Of a DNA stretch of 64,000 nucleotides, positions 1 through 8,978 are shown one piece after another (within the stretch, counting starts at the first letter, position 1; each line of letters begins with the position of its first letter). The DNA lies in the NCBI GenBank assembly GCA_910578345.1, contig CAJTRA010000001.1, positions 230,115 to 294,114 on the forward strand. Reading direction: 5' to 3'. Below the pieces are notes generated by a model. The model worked only from the letters and a program-made list of their open reading frames with translations, was not told where the DNA came from and ran no database searches. The stretch is from an uncultured Lachnospiraceae bacterium (lineage in GTDB: Bacteria > Bacillota > Clostridia > Lachnospirales > Lachnospiraceae). The translations under genes were made by a program, and so were the position numbers.

Positions 1-623
1 AATATAGCCCCCACGCAAAAGTCACCATACCCTTACGAATATTTTGTACGTCAAATTTGATGCTATTATGAATTTGTTTTAGAAAATGATCTGCTCTCTC
101 AATCGGTCCTGACAGAACGATCGGGAAAAATGACAAAAATAACGCAAGCTTTAACAGATTACGCTCTGCACATATTTTTTTTTCGATAAACATCAAATAA
201 ATAACCTATCGCCTGGAGACTATAGAAAGAAAAACCTAATGGTAATATTAAATTCCACTCTGGTTTCTTTACAGTAAACCCAAATCGAGAAACAACTCTG
301 TTAATATTGATCACAAAAAAATCCGCATATTTTAGAATGCCTAACGCTACTAATATTGTAAAGACTGCTATTACTGTTAAAAGGTAAGCTACAATATTTC
401 CATATTTTGTTTCCCCCCCCCCGCTGCAATGCTACGCAAACTCCCATACAATATGTAAGCAATGTAAGCGGAAGAAGATATGCAAGAAATCTTATATCAC
501 AGCTTATATAAAAATAATAACTTGCTATCAGCAACCAAATATACTTAATTTTTGCAGGAACTATATAATAAATGATTACTACTATTGGAAAAATAACAAA
601 AAATCTACTGAATTAAATACCAT
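1..623 (-). pseudogene. MBOAT-family membrane O-acyltransferase, frameshifted and cut by window edge
   Basis: Conceptual translation from the ATG at 623 gives the N-terminus of an AlgI/DltB-type MBOAT protein, but only if three single-base indels are corrected. An A5 run at 589-593 (minus strand T) is one base short, the C10 tract at 413-422 is one base long, and the T9 run at 175-183 is one base long. Corrected pieces include MVFNSVDFLLFFPIVV, WLLIASYYFYISCD, LPLGFSFYSLQAIGYLFDVYRKK-type text and SGPIERADHF, all typical of the family. Such proteins O-acylate (often acetylate) surface polysaccharides in the membrane. The catalytic His region lies beyond position 1. AAAGGA sits about 10 bases before the start. 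It follows the ABC flippase gene by 82 bases in the same direction. It could be a decayed gene, a phase-variable gene, or an assembly artefact. Confidence 0.8.
413..422. repeat. C10 (G10 on the coding strand) homopolymer tract inside the MBOAT reading frame
   Basis: Ten consecutive C on the plus strand. Reading on in the MBOAT frame downstream requires nine. Long G tracts inside surface-polysaccharide genes are a known substrate for slipped-strand phase variation, so the tract may be an on/off switch, here in the off state. Confidence 0.6.
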
Positions 624-705
624 GTCCAAACACGTCCTTTTATCTGCGTAATATACACTTTACTACAATAAATATAATAAAATAACATTCTAAAATTAAT
701 GATTG

Positions 706-2505
706 TTAATCATCAGAAAAAAGCATTCCCTTTTCCTTCTTATACGCTTTACCCTCTCTTATTTCATAAATTACATCACAATTACGTATTGTCGTCAATC
801 GATGTGCAATAATTATCAATGTCTTATAGCCCTGTAGGGCATCAATTGCTTCCATAACAGCATTCTCTGTATCATTGTCCAGCGCTGCTGTTGCTTCATC
901 TAGCACTAAAATTTCCGGATCATTATATAATGCCCTGGCTATTGCTACCCTCTGCCTTTGTCCACCGGAAAACCGCGTGCCTCTTTCACCGAGAACAGTA
1001 TTCAAACCTTCTGGCAGATGTGATATCGTATTCATTAACTGAGCCTTTTCCACCGCTTTTCTTATCTTACTCTCATCAATATCCTTATCATCTATTCCAA
1101 AAGCAATATTATGTCGAATCGTATCATCTGTTAAGAAAACTGTCTGTGGTACGTATCCAATCATCCCTTTCCAAGAATCCATCATATGATAAATGCTTAT
1201 GCCATCAACCTCAATATCCCCCTGATTCGGTATCAATAATCCTAGTAAAATATCAGCCAACGTTGATTTTCCCGCACCAGATTCACCAATCAATGCAATG
1301 GATTTCCCTTTCGGAATCGTTAACTCTAAATTCCGAATCACATAATCAGGCATATTAGCATACTTCCAATACAAGTTTTTTATAACTATTTCCTTTTCGA
1401 AAAGCTTTCCTTCTCCTTCAATGTTTTGTCTCTGCACCCGGCTTTCCTTCTTAAAACTCTCTACTTCTTTCAAATTTGCATAAGTTGCATTTAGTGCCGG
1501 ACATGCACAGATTAGTTCATTAAATCCTGCGGATATTTTGCCAATCGAAGGTAATATCCTAAATGCCGCCATAGCAAACGCAGCCAATTGCGGAATAAAA
1601 GCTGCCGTATTACCCCCAGCAATAATTTTTATTCCTACTACGATAATCAGACCACTAATAAACACCGCCTCAATAAAATATGCCGGGCTCTCTGTAGCCA
1701 GAGTCCTCATAACTTCGGCTTTCTGCTGATTACTAAAGCTGACTTCATATTTATTGATAAAGTAATCTTCTCTGCGAAATACAAGCACATCTTTAATCCC
1801 TTGAAAAGATTCATACAGATATTTATTGACTTTAACCGTACATTCCCTATAATAATCACCTATTTTCTTCATCTTACTTCGAAAGACTATGATCAATAGC
1901 CCCAATGAAATCCCCATAAGAATAACAATACTCAATGCCATTGATAGATTGGCCTTTACAATATAAGCACAGATGCAGACAGCCGTTAATCCATCAGCCA
2001 TTATACGGAATAATTGAAACAAAATGCCCTGTACTCCACTTACATCATAACCAACTCCTCGAAGAATATCGGCTGTATTTACTCCAAGAAAATATGCAAA
2101 TTCCCTCTCCATATATGCATGCATCATTTTTATGGAAAGTTCTCTCTTTACTTTAACCGAAAATTTTATTCTCACATAAGATAATAATACCATATATATA
2201 TTTTTCAAAATATATATTACAATCACCATAACTGACAGCCAAATAATCAATTGCCGAGACGTCGTAATATTCAGCAATTTAACAATCGGTCTGATATAAG
2301 TATTTTGCATAAGTTGGTCTGCTGAAAGAAAAGATTGTACCAATGGAACAATAATAGACACACCAAGCGTCTCCAACGCTGCTCCAATAATTGTCATAAT
2401 CAAAACAATTATCCCAATATATTTTTGTTTCTTACTCAAAATATATCTCAGCTTATAAAACACATCGACTAAACTGGCAATATCATTGCCAAAAAATTTT
2501 CTCAT
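706..2505 (-). CDS. ABC-type lipid-linked oligosaccharide flippase (PglK/MsbA-like), fused permease-ATPase
   Basis: A 599-residue half-transporter with an N-terminal membrane domain (about six helices, residues 25-330) and a C-terminal nucleotide-binding domain. Walker A GESGAGKST lies near residue 405, the signature SGGQRQRVAIARAL near 511, Walker B ILVLDEATAALD near 533 and the switch His in IIAHRLTT near 565, so ATPase motifs are intact. Proteins of this build flip lipid-linked oligosaccharides or export lipids as homodimers. It is one of three paralogues here (others at 28674 and 60799), each sharing a GVS/GVT-x-x-x-P element after the first helix. It lies downstream of a NodZ-like transferase and probably exports the glycan built by the 5-10 kb genes. 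Base composition is AT-rich compared with the other two copies. Confidence 0.9.
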   Translation of the reverse strand: MRKFFGNDIASLVDVFYKLRYILSKKQKYIGIIVLIMTIIGAALETLGVSIIVPLVQSFLSADQLMQNTYIRPIVKLLNITTSRQLIIWLSVMVIVIYILKNIYMVLLSYVRIKFSVKVKRELSIKMMHAYMEREFAYFLGVNTADILRGVGYDVSGVQGILFQLFRIMADGLTAVCICAYIVKANLSMALSIVILMGISLGLLIIVFRSKMKKIGDYYRECTVKVNKYLYESFQGIKDVLVFRREDYFINKYEVSFSNQQKAEVMRTLATESPAYFIEAVFISGLIIVVGIKIIAGGNTAAFIPQLAAFAMAAFRILPSIGKISAGFNELICACPALNATYANLKEVESFKKESRVQRQNIEGEGKLFEKEIVIKNLYWKYANMPDYVIRNLELTIPKGKSIALIGESGAGKSTLADILLGLLIPNQGDIEVDGISIYHMMDSWKGMIGYVPQTVFLTDDTIRHNIAFGIDDKDIDESKIRKAVEKAQLMNTISHLPEGLNTVLGERGTRFSGGQRQRVAIARALYNDPEILVLDEATAALDNDTENAVMEAIDALQGYKTLIIIAHRLTTIRNCDVIYEIREGKAYKKEKGMLFSDD

Positions 2506-2589
2506 ATTCTTTATATCGTTCCTTTCGCTCCGTTAAAGACTCTTCTTATGCAGCATTCTCTCCTTATCCACCATAAATATCTTCTTATT

Positions 2590-3603
2590 TCATTCATATA
2601 CCCCCAGATCAAATAAATAGGTATATTCATATCCCTCTGTTAAAAGCAGCGCTCCAACTGTTCCGGAAACACAGCCAGCACATAGGCAATCACATTTGCT
2701 GAGCAGTAAAATGGTCATTAAATATTCCATACCGCTCTCCCTCGGATCCTTAAATTCCTCGTAAAATAGTTTTCCAATAGATCCATTATGATAATCTGCA
2801 TATTGTCTATTATTTGTAATCAAATTATTCTGAAACTTTTCCTGAAATGCTTTATAATAACTCGTATCCTCAGTTGCTAAAAAAACTTTATCACATTTTC
2901 TCTCCTTAAAAATTTCTTCAGCTTTACAAATCATGTTCTCAATCGAAGGCTGAATCGGATGATTTTTGGGCTTTCCATTAGCATAGTCAGTTCCTCGACA
3001 TATTACTCCAAGTACTTTTTCCTGCCTATGAAACAAATTATTGTACTCCTGTTCTAATCGTTTAGCAGCCTCATCACTTAATGTGATGTATTTTTTAACC
3101 TGTTTACGCCAATATTCAAGTTCTCCTGTCTTTCCATATAAAAAGTCCGTATTTAAATAAGGAAACATGATCGGAACTTCACCTGACCCTATGATTACTT
3201 TTCTGCTTTTATCTACATCTGCCAAAGAATATCCACAGGGTTGCTTAAAATAATACTCCCATGCATTTTCTTTGCCGATCTTGTCTGATGAGAGGTAGAT
3301 ATTAAAATCATTCTGCATATCAACCACCGGAATATAGCCATTCTTTATTGCATCATCTATTCTTTGTAAATTCGTTAAGAATAAGGAAAACAAGCCACAA
3401 TACCAATCTCTCCTTCTGATCACATAAAAAGTCTTATCTGGATTTTTGCCCCCCACGCGTTTTCTGTGTTCTGCCCAGTACTGTTCTTTCCTATTTTCCT
3501 TGTAGCCACGATACCACTTTAAAATCGTATTTCTCCACATATACGACAACATATTATACACGATACCCTGTTTCATTCCTTGATTATTCCTTTCCCCTTG
3601 CAC
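2590..3603 (-). CDS. NodZ/O-fucosyltransferase-superfamily glycosyltransferase
   Basis: A 337-residue protein with the core motif GVICRGTDY followed by HPIQPS around residues 200-215 and a second block KVFLATEDTSYY near 240. An arginine-containing RGTD element followed by an acidic-flanked ATD/ATED strand is characteristic of GT23/NodZ and protein O-fucosyltransferases, which use GDP-fucose and a GT-B-like fold. The acceptor and true donor cannot be read from sequence. Start is GTG at 3603 with AAGGA 4 bases upstream; an ATG nine codons in is an alternative. It has its own promoter-like sequence (3630-3658) and opens the AT-rich leftmost transcription unit that continues into the ABC flippase. 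Related paralogues are at 4405 and 8979. Confidence 0.65.
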   Translation of the reverse strand: MQGERNNQGMKQGIVYNMLSYMWRNTILKWYRGYKENRKEQYWAEHRKRVGGKNPDKTFYVIRRRDWYCGLFSLFLTNLQRIDDAIKNGYIPVVDMQNDFNIYLSSDKIGKENAWEYYFKQPCGYSLADVDKSRKVIIGSGEVPIMFPYLNTDFLYGKTGELEYWRKQVKKYITLSDEAAKRLEQEYNNLFHRQEKVLGVICRGTDYANGKPKNHPIQPSIENMICKAEEIFKERKCDKVFLATEDTSYYKAFQEKFQNNLITNNRQYADYHNGSIGKLFYEEFKDPRESGMEYLMTILLLSKCDCLCAGCVSGTVGALLLTEGYEYTYLFDLGVYE

Positions 3604-3629
3604 TAATTCCTTCTCTAATAGCGTTACTC

Positions 3630-3658
3630 ATTATAACCCATGACATATGGATATGCAA
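3630..3658 (-). promoter_or_regulatory. sigma-A-type promoter for the leftmost unit
   Basis: TTGCAT at 3653-3658 and a perfect TATAAT at 3630-3635, separated by 17 bases, read leftward toward the gene starting at 3603. It lies in the 146-base gap shared with the divergent acetyltransferase gene. Confidence 0.55.
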
Positions 3659-3686
3659 ATATTTCCATTTACTTCTATCCTTTTAG

Positions 3687-3714
3687 TTGTTATTTTCTTA
3701 ATTTTTGTTATACT
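3687..3714 (+). promoter_or_regulatory. sigma-A-type promoter for the plus-strand acetyltransferase
   Basis: TTGTTA at 3687-3692 and TATACT at 3709-3714, spacing 16 bases. The ribosome binding site TGGAG at 3737-3741 and the ATG at 3750 follow. It is divergent from the promoter at 3630-3658. Confidence 0.45.
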
Positions 3715-3749
3715 AAACATATACCTTTTCAAATAATGGAGCACAATTA

Positions 3750-4502
3750 ATGGATTTAATCTCTAAATACCTGCATAAATTATATCTAATTTACTTTAAA
3801 TGGAAAAACGCACATGAAAAGTCTGTCATCTTTCAAAAATCCTGTGTCATATCAGACAACGACTTCTTTGAAGGAAACAATAACGTTGGCGGACGCATCC
3901 ATAAATCCCATATTGGCTATGGCACCTATATCATTGGCGAAAATGGCTATATCCATGACTGTAAAATCGGGCGTTTCTGTTCCATCGCTTCCAACTGCCA
4001 TATCGGATTAGGCGACCATGCTTTAAACATGGTTTCCTCCTCGCCGCTCTTCTATAGTTCTCATTCTCTGCTTCCAGAGAATTTTCTTTCAGAGAGTATT
4101 GCTATGGAAGAATCCACCATTCACGGTACAAATTACAAAGTGATCATCGGCAATGATGTCTGGATGGGATATAATGTCTGTGTGAAAGAGGGCGTTACGA
4201 TTGGCGATGGCGCTATTATCGGCGCCAAATCCCTTGTCACCCACGATATTCCTCCGTATGCGATCGCAGTCGGCACCCCTGCCAAAGTTATAAAATACCG
4301 CTTTACTCCAGAACAAATTCAAAAACTTCTGGAAATACAGTGGTGGGATAAAGACATTGAATGGATCAAAGAAAACATTCATACCTTTAATGATATTGAC
4401 ACCTTCATTTCCGCTGTAGAGAATTCTCATGCCCCGACTGATCATCCTCAACCGGATCCAAACATACAAGCTCCTTATAACGGTTCTGATTCCATAGAAT
4501 GA
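3750..4502 (+). CDS. CatB/VatD-type hexapeptide-repeat O-acetyltransferase
   Basis: A 250-residue left-handed beta-helix acyltransferase. The hexapeptide repeats run from about residue 53 to 180, with the xenobiotic-acetyltransferase hallmark GLGDHALNMVSSSPLF (likely catalytic His90) and VIIGNDVWMGYNV, ending in the typical VGTPAKVIKYRF element. The family transfers acetyl from acetyl-CoA to sugar hydroxyls or antibiotics; here a glycan acceptor is the sensible reading. It is the only convincing plus-strand gene in the window. TGGAG lies 8 bases before the ATG. The last 30 or so residues are Pro/Asp/Asn-rich, outside the fold, and are encoded antisense to the 3' end of the convergent transferase gene (98-base overlap). 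Confidence 0.85.
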   Translation: MDLISKYLHKLYLIYFKWKNAHEKSVIFQKSCVISDNDFFEGNNNVGGRIHKSHIGYGTYIIGENGYIHDCKIGRFCSIASNCHIGLGDHALNMVSSSPLFYSSHSLLPENFLSESIAMEESTIHGTNYKVIIGNDVWMGYNVCVKEGVTIGDGAIIGAKSLVTHDIPPYAIAVGTPAKVIKYRFTPEQIQKLLEIQWWDKDIEWIKENIHTFNDIDTFISAVENSHAPTDHPQPDPNIQAPYNGSDSIE

Positions 4503-5409
4503 CTACATTTGCAACATTATCATGCCCACAGAGCAAATAATCACATTGCTTTAAGAACCATGCGTCCTGTAGTACTTCTTTGCCCATGAGGTATTTATGA
4601 TACTTTCTTGGATTCTCTAATTTAGTTTCATGCACTCCAGTTCTCTTTTTTTCACCATGATCCCATAACCGGAACGCCTCATTCATAAACAACTTATATT
4701 TAGAATCCTGAAACTTGTTCTCATATATTTCTTTAATATTGTTTTCATCTGTCGCCAGAAAAATCTTCGTAATTTCCGGATGCTGTCCCAGAAGTTCATA
4801 TGTTTTATCCAAATATTTTTGTGTCGATGCAGGCGTCGGATGACCCAGGCGGTTTTTCATATCTGTTCCACGAATGTGAATCCCTAATACGACATCTTTC
4901 TTTCCAACCCAGTTTGACCATGCTGTTTCAAATTCATTTTTTAGATCATTGCGCAGACGCATGTCACTCTCTATAAAAGGTGTATAAAATGCAATCGTCC
5001 TCATTGTAGGAAAGCGCCACTTTGGCATAACATATTTATCTGAATATTTTTCCATATACTTGCCATTGCACAGTACATAACGCCCACTCTGATATACTGC
5101 TTCCAGAGACGTGTTATCTATATTTTGAAAATAATAATTCCATGCATTATCCACTCCCTCTACCGGAATATCTTCACTATACAAAGTAGGATAATTTTTC
5201 ATATCAATGATCGGAATATAACCCAGCTTACGCGCAAATACGATATGGCCCAAGACACACATATAATTAGAAAAAAAACCTGCCCCTCCTTCTTCTCGGT
5301 ATATGACATAATATTTTGCCCTAATTCTTTTCAATAAATAGTAACCTTCCAGTCTGATCCACTTTTGAAACATTTTATACATACCATACAGTTTATCTTT
5401 CATGTTCAT
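4405..5409 (-). CDS. NodZ/O-fucosyltransferase-superfamily glycosyltransferase
   Basis: A 334-residue paralogue of the proteins at 2590 and 8979. It carries VLGIHIRGTDMK followed by GHPTPAS around residues 170-190 and KIFLATDENN near 215, the arginine/aspartate signature of GDP-fucose-type GT-B enzymes. The C-terminal LLCGHDNVANVV block matches the LCAGCVSGTVG and VCGYSNITFI blocks of the paralogues, so the reading frame is real almost to its end. GAGG lies 8 bases before the ATG, and the start overlaps the end of the upstream GT4 gene by 17 bases, implying coupling. Its 3' end overlaps the plus-strand acetyltransferase tail to tail. Confidence 0.65.
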   Translation of the reverse strand: MNMKDKLYGMYKMFQKWIRLEGYYLLKRIRAKYYVIYREEGGAGFFSNYMCVLGHIVFARKLGYIPIIDMKNYPTLYSEDIPVEGVDNAWNYYFQNIDNTSLEAVYQSGRYVLCNGKYMEKYSDKYVMPKWRFPTMRTIAFYTPFIESDMRLRNDLKNEFETAWSNWVGKKDVVLGIHIRGTDMKNRLGHPTPASTQKYLDKTYELLGQHPEITKIFLATDENNIKEIYENKFQDSKYKLFMNEAFRLWDHGEKKRTGVHETKLENPRKYHKYLMGKEVLQDAWFLKQCDYLLCGHDNVANVVILWNQNRYKELVCLDPVEDDQSGHENSLQRK

Positions 5410-6601
5410 TCCGTTTTCCTCTAATATTTCTTATTTCCTCTTCCAGCCATTCCACCTTATCCTGTATCCTGCACCCCTGTCCGCACACCCAGTCATACGC
5501 CGCACTGCCTCTGCGTTTCCGCTCTTCGGCACTGTCATACAGCTCTTCCATGGCCTTCTGCATTTGCTCCTGGCCATCTACAATATAGGCTCCTGTGATC
5601 CTGTTGTAGATCCCAACGTTTGTACTGATGATCGGCATACCTGTCGCCGCCGCTTCATGAGCCACGATCGGATAATTTTCTGACCGGCTGGGGCATACGA
5701 AGACATCGCTTGTCCGATACAGATCGATCACAGTTTCCCGGTCAACATGGGTATAAAACAACACTTCTTTCTGTTTCTGGTCAGCCAATTCTTCTCGGAT
5801 CACTTCTTGAAGATGTTCATAATAAGCATTTTCTTCAAATCCAACCAGGAGTAACTGGCTCTTCTCTATTCCGGCAGCGCTAAACGCACGGATCAGCATC
5901 TCCTGATTCTTATTTTTATTATAATTTGCCACGAACAGATATCTCAGACATGGTTTTTCTTCATATTGATGTCTCATGTCATCCTCAAAAAAACGATCAT
6001 CGATCGCATTCTTAAGAATTCTTCCATTTTTCAATCCATGTTGGTCAGCATATACTGCGGCATTATTCTCTTCCGACAGATAGATCACCCGGTCGAACAA
6101 ACGAATGCGCTGATGCAATTTGTCAAAATATCTTTTGCATTTGTATGTTGCCCATACTCCTACGATATTCCGCTTTCTAAGCTGTTCTTTATAAAAATAT
6201 TGTTCCTTCCACGCAGAATACCCATGAGAATAGAAGACTTTCACGCAATCTAAGTTTTTCAGATCAGAGACAATCCAGTCGAGAGTCCAGGTCTGTGCGC
6301 ATACCACGATCAGCACATCCGGTGAAAAATCCTTTACCTGTCTTCTATACGCTCTTTTGGTGCTCTTGTTGTCGCGTCCACGCAGAAAGAGAGGCCATCT
6401 GGTCTGGACACGCATCCTTGTAATCTCTACTCCTTCATGAAGATCATGTTCAGGCAGTTCCTGCAGACCTCCATTCCCGGCACTGGTCACTACAGACACC
6501 TCATGTCCTTTCGCCGCAAGCCCCTGTGCCAAATAACTTGTAATAATCGTAACGCCGTCCTGCGACGGCCAATAACATGGAACTGCAAACATGATCCGCA
6601 T
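5393..6601 (-). CDS. GT4 family glycosyltransferase
   Basis: A 402-residue GT-B enzyme. The N-terminal domain opens with MRIMFAVPCYWPSQDGVT and a glycine-rich start; the C-terminal nucleotide-sugar domain has LFVANYNKNKNQE near residue 225 and the E-x7-E region SENYPIVAHEAAATGMP near 310. GT4 enzymes are retaining transferases using nucleotide sugars at the cytoplasmic membrane face. It lies between another GT4 (20-base gap upstream) and the NodZ-like gene (17-base overlap downstream). Sugar specificity is not readable. Confidence 0.85.
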   Translation of the reverse strand: MRIMFAVPCYWPSQDGVTIITSYLAQGLAAKGHEVSVVTSAGNGGLQELPEHDLHEGVEITRMRVQTRWPLFLRGRDNKSTKRAYRRQVKDFSPDVLIVVCAQTWTLDWIVSDLKNLDCVKVFYSHGYSAWKEQYFYKEQLRKRNIVGVWATYKCKRYFDKLHQRIRLFDRVIYLSEENNAAVYADQHGLKNGRILKNAIDDRFFEDDMRHQYEEKPCLRYLFVANYNKNKNQEMLIRAFSAAGIEKSQLLLVGFEENAYYEHLQEVIREELADQKQKEVLFYTHVDRETVIDLYRTSDVFVCPSRSENYPIVAHEAAATGMPIISTNVGIYNRITGAYIVDGQEQMQKAMEELYDSAEERKRRGSAAYDWVCGQGCRIQDKVEWLEEEIRNIRGKRNEHER

Positions 6602-6621
6602 AATAATCCCTCTGAGATTTC

Positions 6622-7866
6622 TTACAAAATATCCATTAATTTCCTTGCTATTGTCTGAATATCATAGGTTGCTTTCCACAATTCATAGCTCCTGCCTTTT
6701 AAAGCGCCAGCTTCCTGTTCGTTCATGGAACAAACCGTGGTCAGAGCATCTGCCACCTCCTGTGCAGACGGATCCCTGGAAAGCAGGATGCCATTGCCTT
6801 GAATCATCTCCGGAATGCCGCCCACTGCTGTTCCTATGATCGGAATGCTATAGGACATTGCCTCCATAACAGAAACGGGAACGCCCTCCGTGGAAGATGT
6901 CGTGATGAAACAGTCTACTTGATTTGTTTCGTAATATTGAAGCACCTGCCAGTGCTCCATCTTTCCTGCAAAAGAATAGCGGATATTCTCTTTACACGTT
7001 AATCGCTGCGCCGCATATTCCCGGATCTTTTGCGCCTCACTGCCGTCTCCTATGTGTGTCCAGTGTATCTTTCCTGTTTCTATCCCCGACAGCCCATCAA
7101 TAATACGTTCTACTCTTTTAAGTGGGATCAGAGCAGAACAGCTCAATAACTGCCACTCTTCTTCCTGGCCCCACGGCATACGTCTGCCTGGCGCTTCTAT
7201 TCCCAATGGGCAGACATACATCGGTACTCCTGGCGCCTGCCCTTGTACCTGTTCCTGATAATAAGCGCGTGCATAAGCTCCCAGGAAGATAAGACTGTCA
7301 GATCCTGCTTCCATTTGATGCTTCAGGGGCTGCCTGCCTCCCGGTATTCTTTCATGATACAGGTCAAATCCATGCAGTCTTGAGATGATTCTAATATTGG
7401 GATGTTTTTTCTTCTCCCGAATCATACTATAGCAATAATACGTATTCCAAAAACTATAATAGACGACTGGCTCACTCTCCGATAGAAGTCTGCTTACCTT
7501 GATCTCTTTCTGATCGGCCAGTGCCTGCGCATAAAAAGACAAAGATTGATAAAACCGCTCCGCCACATGCCGTTTTGTCCTGACGATTTCCCTGATCTCC
7601 TGTCTCCCGTCCGCAGAAAACAGATAGGATAATAATGCCACCAGCTTATCTAACGCTGTGAGAACCGGCCGCGGAAAACAAAGAATCCGTAACCCTTTCA
7701 GGAATTCCTCCGCCACATAACCACGTTTCATCTGCTCTGCATCCGCATGAGAAATGACTGTGATATCATACGCTTCCTGCAGTCTTCTTAACTCCGGCAG
7801 GATAAAAGCCTGTTCCCCGGTGTCATAGGGAAAACTGTTCGTTGCCAATATCAGTTTCTTTTTCAT
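6622..7866 (-). CDS. GT4 family glycosyltransferase
   Basis: A 414-residue GT-B protein with an N-terminus KKLILATNSFPYDTGEQAF typical of GT4 enzymes in exopolysaccharide loci. In the C-terminal half the motifs LIPLKRVERII and TSSTEGVPVSVMEAMSYS followed by VGGIPEMI show the donor-binding E-x7-E region. It ends 20 bases before the next GT4 and starts 3 bases after the GT8 gene, so it belongs to the same transcript. Donor and linkage are unknown. Confidence 0.87.
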   Translation of the reverse strand: MKKKLILATNSFPYDTGEQAFILPELRRLQEAYDITVISHADAEQMKRGYVAEEFLKGLRILCFPRPVLTALDKLVALLSYLFSADGRQEIREIVRTKRHVAERFYQSLSFYAQALADQKEIKVSRLLSESEPVVYYSFWNTYYCYSMIREKKKHPNIRIISRLHGFDLYHERIPGGRQPLKHQMEAGSDSLIFLGAYARAYYQEQVQGQAPGVPMYVCPLGIEAPGRRMPWGQEEEWQLLSCSALIPLKRVERIIDGLSGIETGKIHWTHIGDGSEAQKIREYAAQRLTCKENIRYSFAGKMEHWQVLQYYETNQVDCFITTSSTEGVPVSVMEAMSYSIPIIGTAVGGIPEMIQGNGILLSRDPSAQEVADALTTVCSMNEQEAGALKGRSYELWKATYDIQTIARKLMDIL

Positions 7867-7869
7867 GTC

Positions 7870-8934
7870 TCACCTAAATTTCATCAACAGGTATCTTACC
7901 ATGATCGATACAGCCAAAGCTGCCCCTGCGGTCCCCACAACTACCACCGCTCCTGCCAATCCAACATCCGTCGCCAGGCACAGGCCGCAAAGGAGCAGCA
8001 CCATAAGCACTAATGTGCACAACAGAATATTCCGGTATGACACATTCTTCTGTACCTCAGCTTGTTTCTTCCTGGTCGTATCATATAATTTCCATTGACG
8101 CTCTATATATTCTCTATAATAGGGGCTATCCACAGCATACTTCCACCAAATACGATACCCCGGTACGAGAAAGACTGGATTCCATGGCTTACTATAATCC
8201 TTATAAGAAGAAAAATGGATGATCCTGGCCGACTCCTCGCACTCTACAATATAATCATATCCTAATTCCCGCATATATCTCTCATTCTCATCAATGCAGG
8301 ATGTTTTTCCAGGAACGTATTTTATTCTGCCTTGAAACAACAATCCAAAGGTAAATTCCATCTGGGAGTTCCCGGCATATTTCTTGACGATCTCGTCTCT
8401 CGCAAGAATATCTTCCAGGGTAAAATCTTTCCGAATCTTCCTGACATCATACATGGATAAGACAAAAGTGAGCGTATCTCCTCCGATCTTCCGCATAAAA
8501 TCCCGATGGTTCCTCGGCTTGTGTTCCGGTCCAGGGCAGACAACATAGGCTCCGTCAAAATCTGTACAATAAAGATCAGACAGATCCCCTACAATCACGG
8601 TATCTGACTCAATCACAAGAATTCTGTCAACCTCTTCCGGGAGCAGCTCATGAAACAGCCAGTAACTTGACATCGTCCCGATCGGCCAATGATCGTCTGC
8701 ATGTACCTGGATATGCTTCCCCGCAATCCGTTCGTCAAACCGCAAGATAACAATATGATTTCCATACTGTTTCGCCAAAGCATATTCATACTCCAGATCA
8801 TTTTTTTCCAGATCTTCTGAAACAATGTACAGATAGATCTCTGCGTCAGGATTATTTTCAAACAGGGATTGTATTGCCACATAGGCATACTTATAATTCT
8901 TCCTGCCGGTCGTAAGATATACGTTCATCCTCAT
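7870..8934 (-). CDS. GT8-like glycosyltransferase with C-terminal membrane anchor
   Basis: A 354-residue protein. The N-terminal two thirds is GT8-like: MNVYLTTGRKNYKYAYVAIQSL, then ILVIESDTVIVGDLSDLY near residues 105-121 in the place where GT8 enzymes have the metal-binding DxD, and a His near 240 (RIIHFSSYKDYSKPW) matching the family's H-x-x-G/K-x-x-KPW block. The first DxD residue is Glu-Ser-Asp here, a conservative change. Residues 300-345 form two hydrophobic helices rich in Val, Leu, Ala, so the enzyme is probably anchored by its C-terminus. GT8 enzymes are retaining galactosyl- or glucosyltransferases. Lies between the GT4 at 6622 and the NodZ-like gene at 8979. Confidence 0.82.
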   Translation of the reverse strand: MRMNVYLTTGRKNYKYAYVAIQSLFENNPDAEIYLYIVSEDLEKNDLEYEYALAKQYGNHIVILRFDERIAGKHIQVHADDHWPIGTMSSYWLFHELLPEEVDRILVIESDTVIVGDLSDLYCTDFDGAYVVCPGPEHKPRNHRDFMRKIGGDTLTFVLSMYDVRKIRKDFTLEDILARDEIVKKYAGNSQMEFTFGLLFQGRIKYVPGKTSCIDENERYMRELGYDYIVECEESARIIHFSSYKDYSKPWNPVFLVPGYRIWWKYAVDSPYYREYIERQWKLYDTTRKKQAEVQKNVSYRNILLCTLVLMVLLLCGLCLATDVGLAGAVVVVGTAGAALAVSIMVRYLLMKFR

Positions 8935-8978
8935 ACGTTCTACTAAGTCCTCTTTCCTGCATACATTCTCTTAGCGCC

